This document shows, piece after piece, positions 6,925 to 8,892 of a stretch of DNA of 8,892 nucleotides. The notes beneath the pieces were generated by a model. The model was not told the origin of the DNA, did not search any database, and saw nothing but the letters and a program-made list of their open reading frames with translations. The translations under genes were made by a program, and so were the position numbers. Origin of the DNA: Candidatus Elarobacter sp. GTDB lineage: Bacteria; Vulcanimicrobiota; Vulcanimicrobiia; Vulcanimicrobiales; Vulcanimicrobiaceae. Each line of letters opens with the position of its first letter. Positions within the stretch are counted from its first letter, which is position 1. The stretch is from the NCBI GenBank assembly GCA_030150085.1, contig JASLGJ010000409.1, positions 1 to 8,892 on the forward strand. The letters run 5' to 3'.

Positions 6925-6940
6925 GTCGGTTCGATCCGAC
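6925..6940. repeat. Small inverted repeat in the recA leader
   Basis: GTCGG (6925-6929) and CCGAC (6936-6940) flank TTCGAT. A wider alternative pairing is GCGGT (6922-6926) with ACCGC (6944-6948). A further inverted repeat, TGCCA (6956-6960) with TGGCA (6967-6971), lies next to it. These would fall in the recA mRNA leader if transcription begins near the LexA box. They are short and may be chance in high-G+C DNA. Confidence 0.25.
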
Positions 6941-7064
6941 GGTACCGCGCCTGCATGCCATATGTGTGGCACCGGGCGAGAACCGTCGTCACCAGGACGT
7001 TCACGCCGAGCGGCCACCGCGGCAAGGGCACGTCGTTAGGACAGTCCTTCTGAATCCGCTTGAA

Positions 7065-7080
7065 TCGAACCTCTGTTCGA
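7065..7080. promoter_or_regulatory. LexA (SOS) box upstream of recA
   Basis: The site reads TCGAAC, CTCT, GTTCGA: a perfect 6-bp palindrome around a 4-nt spacer. It matches the Gram-positive-type LexA/DinR operator core CGAAC-N4-GTTCG exactly. It lies 164 bp upstream of the recA ATG, in the gap between ftsY and recA, where SOS control of recA is expected. A sigma-70-type promoter is not obvious next to it, so the exact recA transcription start is not assigned. The operator match and its position are strong; binding is inferred. Confidence 0.85.
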
Positions 7081-7081
7081 T

Positions 7082-7113
7082 CCAGCCGGGCCGAAGAACC
7101 CGAAGCGGGCTGG
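7082..7113 (-). terminator. Imperfect hairpin after ftsY, possible terminator
   Basis: CCAGCC (7082-7087) and GGCTGG (7108-7113) form a 6-bp stem enclosing a 20-nt loop, in which CCCG and CGGG can form a smaller hairpin. It lies 43 bp beyond the ftsY stop and touches the LexA box. There is no T-run after it, so it is at best a weak or factor-dependent terminator. Confidence 0.3.
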
Positions 7114-7156
7114 CCATTGCGGACGCAGCGCGCACCCGTCACGAGCCGAGCTCGCG

Positions 7157-8074
7157 CTACGCGGCCGTCTCGAACAGCGCCTTGGTGAACTGGGCCGGGT
7201 CGAACTCCTGCAGCGCGTCGACCGACTCGCCCAGCCCGACGTACTTCACCGGCACGACGAGCTGGTCGACGATCCCGACCAGCACCCCGCCCTTGGCGGT
7301 CGAGTCGAGCTTGGTCACCACCACCCCGGTGAGCTGCGTCGCCTCGTTGAAGAGCTTGGCCTGCGAGAGCGCGTTCTGGCCGGTCGTGCCGTCGACCACC
7401 AACAGGGTCTCGGCCGGCGGGGCGCCGGTCTCGCGCTCGATGATGCGGCGCATCTTCTTAAGCTCTTCCATCAGGTTGGTCTTGGTCTGCAGGCGGCCGG
7501 CGGTGTCGACCAGCACCACGTCCACCCCGCGCGCCTTGGCGGCGTTCATCCCGTCGAACACCACCGAGGAGGGATCGCTCCCCTCGGCGCCCCGCACGTA
7601 CTCTGCGCCCGCGCGCTCGGCCCAGACCGCGAGCTGCTCGGCCGCAGCGGCGCGGAAGGTGTCGGCCGCGACCACCATCACCCGCTTGCGCTGCTTGCGC
7701 AGCAAGGTTGCGAGCTTGCCGATCGTGGTCGTCTTGCCGCTCCCGTTGACCCCCACCACCAGCACCACCGCCGGCTTGCCCTTGAGGTCGAGCCCCATCT
7801 CGGGCAGGGTGAGGAAGTTCTGCACGTCGCGCCGGAAGCGGGCCACCACCTGGTCGCTCGTCTGGTAGCGGTCCTGCTTGGCCACGTCCTTGAGCGCGGT
7901 GACGATCTTGAGCGTCGTCGGCACGCCGAAGTCGGCCCGCAGCAGCAGCTCCTCCAGATCGTCCCACAGCTCGGCGTCGACCGGGCGGCGCGCCAGCGCC
8001 AGCGTCTCCAGCTCGCCGCCGAACGCCTCGCGCGTCTTCGTCAGCGCCGTCTTCAGTTTCGCGAACCAGCTCAC
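7157..8074 (-). CDS. ftsY: Signal recognition particle receptor GTPase FtsY
   Basis: FtsY is the membrane-associated receptor that meets the SRP (Ffh-4.5S RNA) carrying ribosomes and passes nascent membrane proteins to the Sec translocon. At 305 residues it is a minimal form: it has the NG domain but no long acidic A domain. Seen: the N-terminal amphipathic stretch VSWFAKLKTALTKTREAF (1-18), N-domain helices to about residue 95, G1 GVNGSGKTT (108-116), the DTFRAAAAEQL insertion-box motif (138-148), DTAGR (190-194), TKLD (254-257) and GLGES (280-284). The start is GTG 8074-8072, chosen because homology begins exactly there; no good ribosome binding site precedes it, and the frame stays open far upstream without homology. 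It ends 256 bp before recA and is divergent from the aldo/keto reductase. Identity is certain; the start is likely. Confidence 0.96.
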   Translation of the reverse strand: MSWFAKLKTALTKTREAFGGELETLALARRPVDAELWDDLEELLLRADFGVPTTLKIVTALKDVAKQDRYQTSDQVVARFRRDVQNFLTLPEMGLDLKGKPAVVLVVGVNGSGKTTTIGKLATLLRKQRKRVMVVAADTFRAAAAEQLAVWAERAGAEYVRGAEGSDPSSVVFDGMNAAKARGVDVVLVDTAGRLQTKTNLMEELKKMRRIIERETGAPPAETLLVVDGTTGQNALSQAKLFNEATQLTGVVVTKLDSTAKGGVLVGIVDQLVVPVKYVGLGESVDALQEFDPAQFTKALFETAA

Positions 8075-8113
8075 GGGTAGGTCCGGTTCGGCGGTGAAGC
8101 GTAGCGGGCCCGC

Positions 8114-8892
8114 ATGATTCCGCAGCGCGAGATCGCTCCCGGTGTCCGGGTGGCGGCGATCGGCTTCGGCGGCTACCACTTGGGCCGCATCCCCGACGAG
8201 CGCGAGGCGATCCGCCTGCTGCACGCCGCGATCGACGCGGGCGTGACCTTCCTGGACAACGCCTGGGAGTACCACCAGCACCGCAGCGAGGAGCGCATGG
8301 GCAAGGCGCTCGCGGGCGGCAAGCGCGACGCGGTGTTCCTGATGGACCAGGTCTGCGTGCACGGGCGCGGTGCGGACGTCGCGCTGCGCCAGCTCGACGA
8401 GTCGCTGCGCCGGCTGGGCACCGACCGCCTGGACCTCTGGTCGGTGCACGAGGTCATCTACGAGGACGATCCGGAGCGCTACTACGCGCCGGGCGGGCTG
8501 CTCGAAGCGTTCGCGCGGGCCAAGCAGGCCGGCAAGGCGCGCTTGGTCGGCATCGCGGGCCACAAGCGGCCCGCGGTCCTGCGCGAGATGATCGAGCGCG
8601 GCTTTCCCTTCGACACGGTGATGATGCCGCTCAACGTGCTCGACGCCAGCTACGACAGCTTCGAGCGCGCGGTGCTGCCGCTGGCGCGCGAGCGCGGCAT
8701 CGCGCCGCTCGGGATGAAGGCGTTCTTCGACGGCCGCCGCCTCGCACCGGCCGGGGTCGATCCCGACGACGCGCTGCGCTACGCCATGTCGCTCCCGGGC
8801 GTGGTCACCACCGTGACCGGAATCGACTCGCAGGCAGTGCTCGACCACCACGTCCGCATCGCGAACGACTTCGTTCCGCTCGCCGAAACGGC
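8114..8892 (+). CDS. Aldo/keto reductase family protein (3' end cut by window)
   Basis: This is a TIM-barrel NADPH-dependent oxidoreductase-like protein; 259 codons are visible and the stop is outside the window. The barrel begins with VAAIGFGGYHLG (13-24). The family active-site motif DNAWEY (48-53) gives the catalytic Asp48 and Tyr53, and LWSVHEV (108-114) gives His112. The position of the catalytic lysine, normally in a VFLMTKVC-type strand, reads VFLMDQVC, so Gln79 (codon 8348-8350) stands in for Lys. Later blocks are normal: LVGIAGHKRP, FDTVMMPLNVLDAS, and GIAPLGMKAFFDG, which resembles the LGMKSLGG-type end of a subfamily found in many soil bacteria. ATG 8114 is the first start in frame with the homology; the upstream ribosome binding site is weak. 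It is divergent from ftsY across 39 bp. The fold is sure; the substrate is unknown and activity is doubtful because of the Lys change. Confidence 0.85.
   Translation, partial: MIPQREIAPGVRVAAIGFGGYHLGRIPDEREAIRLLHAAIDAGVTFLDNAWEYHQHRSEERMGKALAGGKRDAVFLMDQVCVHGRGADVALRQLDESLRRLGTDRLDLWSVHEVIYEDDPERYYAPGGLLEAFARAKQAGKARLVGIAGHKRPAVLREMIERGFPFDTVMMPLNVLDASYDSFERAVLPLARERGIAPLGMKAFFDGRRLAPAGVDPDDALRYAMSLPGVVTTVTGIDSQAVLDHHVRIANDFVPLAET

Noticed and set aside
6958..6964. CATATG-like -10 element for recA on the minus strand
   Set aside because: No acceptable -35 hexamer lies 16-18 nt upstream, so I do not call a promoter.
6901..7017. Upstream extension of the recA frame to 7017
   Set aside because: RecA homology and the ribosome binding site both place the start at 6900; the extra 39 residues resemble nothing.
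7060..7075. GGTTCGATTC on the minus strand looks like a tRNA T-loop
   Set aside because: The flanking bases do not form the T stem, and no acceptor or anticodon stem is found around it; it is one arm of the LexA box.
6966..7868. Plus-strand open frame across the ftsY-recA gap and ftsY
   Set aside because: Ser/Thr-rich antisense of ftsY; the gap portion contains the LexA box and no coding signal.
8075..8851. Upstream extension of the ftsY frame to 8851 (264 extra codons)
   Set aside because: It is antisense to the aldo/keto reductase and has no homology; FtsY homology begins at GTG 8074.
1..8892. CRISPR array, insertion sequence, integrase, toxin-antitoxin, defence gene or att-site repeats
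   Set aside because: No regularly spaced repeats, transposase motifs or small two-gene cassettes were seen; every long interval is filled by a recognisable gene.

Overview
This is an ordinary chromosomal window from a high-G+C (by eye about two-thirds), flagellated, probably Terrabacteria-type bacterium. FliG, FliF, PurA, RecA, RecX and FtsY are all clearly recognisable. The perfect GAAC-N4-GTTC SOS box upstream of recA is the Gram-positive/Actinobacteria/Chloroflexi style of LexA site, not the E. coli CTGT-N8-ACAG type. The gene set together with a GH125 mannosidase would fit Candidatus Eremiobacterota or a related lineage, but that placement is an inference and is weak. I saw no mobile element, CRISPR array, tRNA or rRNA.

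Layout, right to left because nearly everything is on the minus strand. (1) 8114-8892, plus strand: the start of an aldo/keto reductase, cut by the window end and missing the usual catalytic lysine. (2) 7157-8074, minus: ftsY, the signal-recognition-particle receptor GTPase, divergent from the reductase with only 39 bp between them. (3) 6901-7156: a 256-bp gap holding a LexA box and several small inverted repeats, the likely control region of recA. (4) 5857-6900 recA, 5352-5873 recX (starts inside the end of recA), 3978-5294 a secreted GH125 alpha-mannosidase and 2693-3976 purA. These four are tightly packed minus-strand genes that look like one transcription unit, ending in a strong hairpin just after the purA stop. 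(5) 2500-2692: a gap containing the purA terminator region and then an excellent sigma-28 (FliA/SigD) promoter match, TAAA-N15-GCCGATAG. (6) 829-2499 fliF and 1-822 fliG, the start of a flagellar basal-body operon leaving the window on the left.

The units therefore serve separate jobs: DNA repair (recA-recX, SOS controlled), purine synthesis (purA), extracellular or periplasmic mannan processing (GH125), membrane protein targeting (ftsY) and motility (fliF-fliG). The most informative signals are regulatory: the sigma-28 promoter in front of fliF, which also helps settle the fliF start codon, and the SOS box in front of recA. I found no convincing new multi-gene system. Long open frames on the plus strand opposite fliF, purA, GH125 and recA are G+C-driven shadows.
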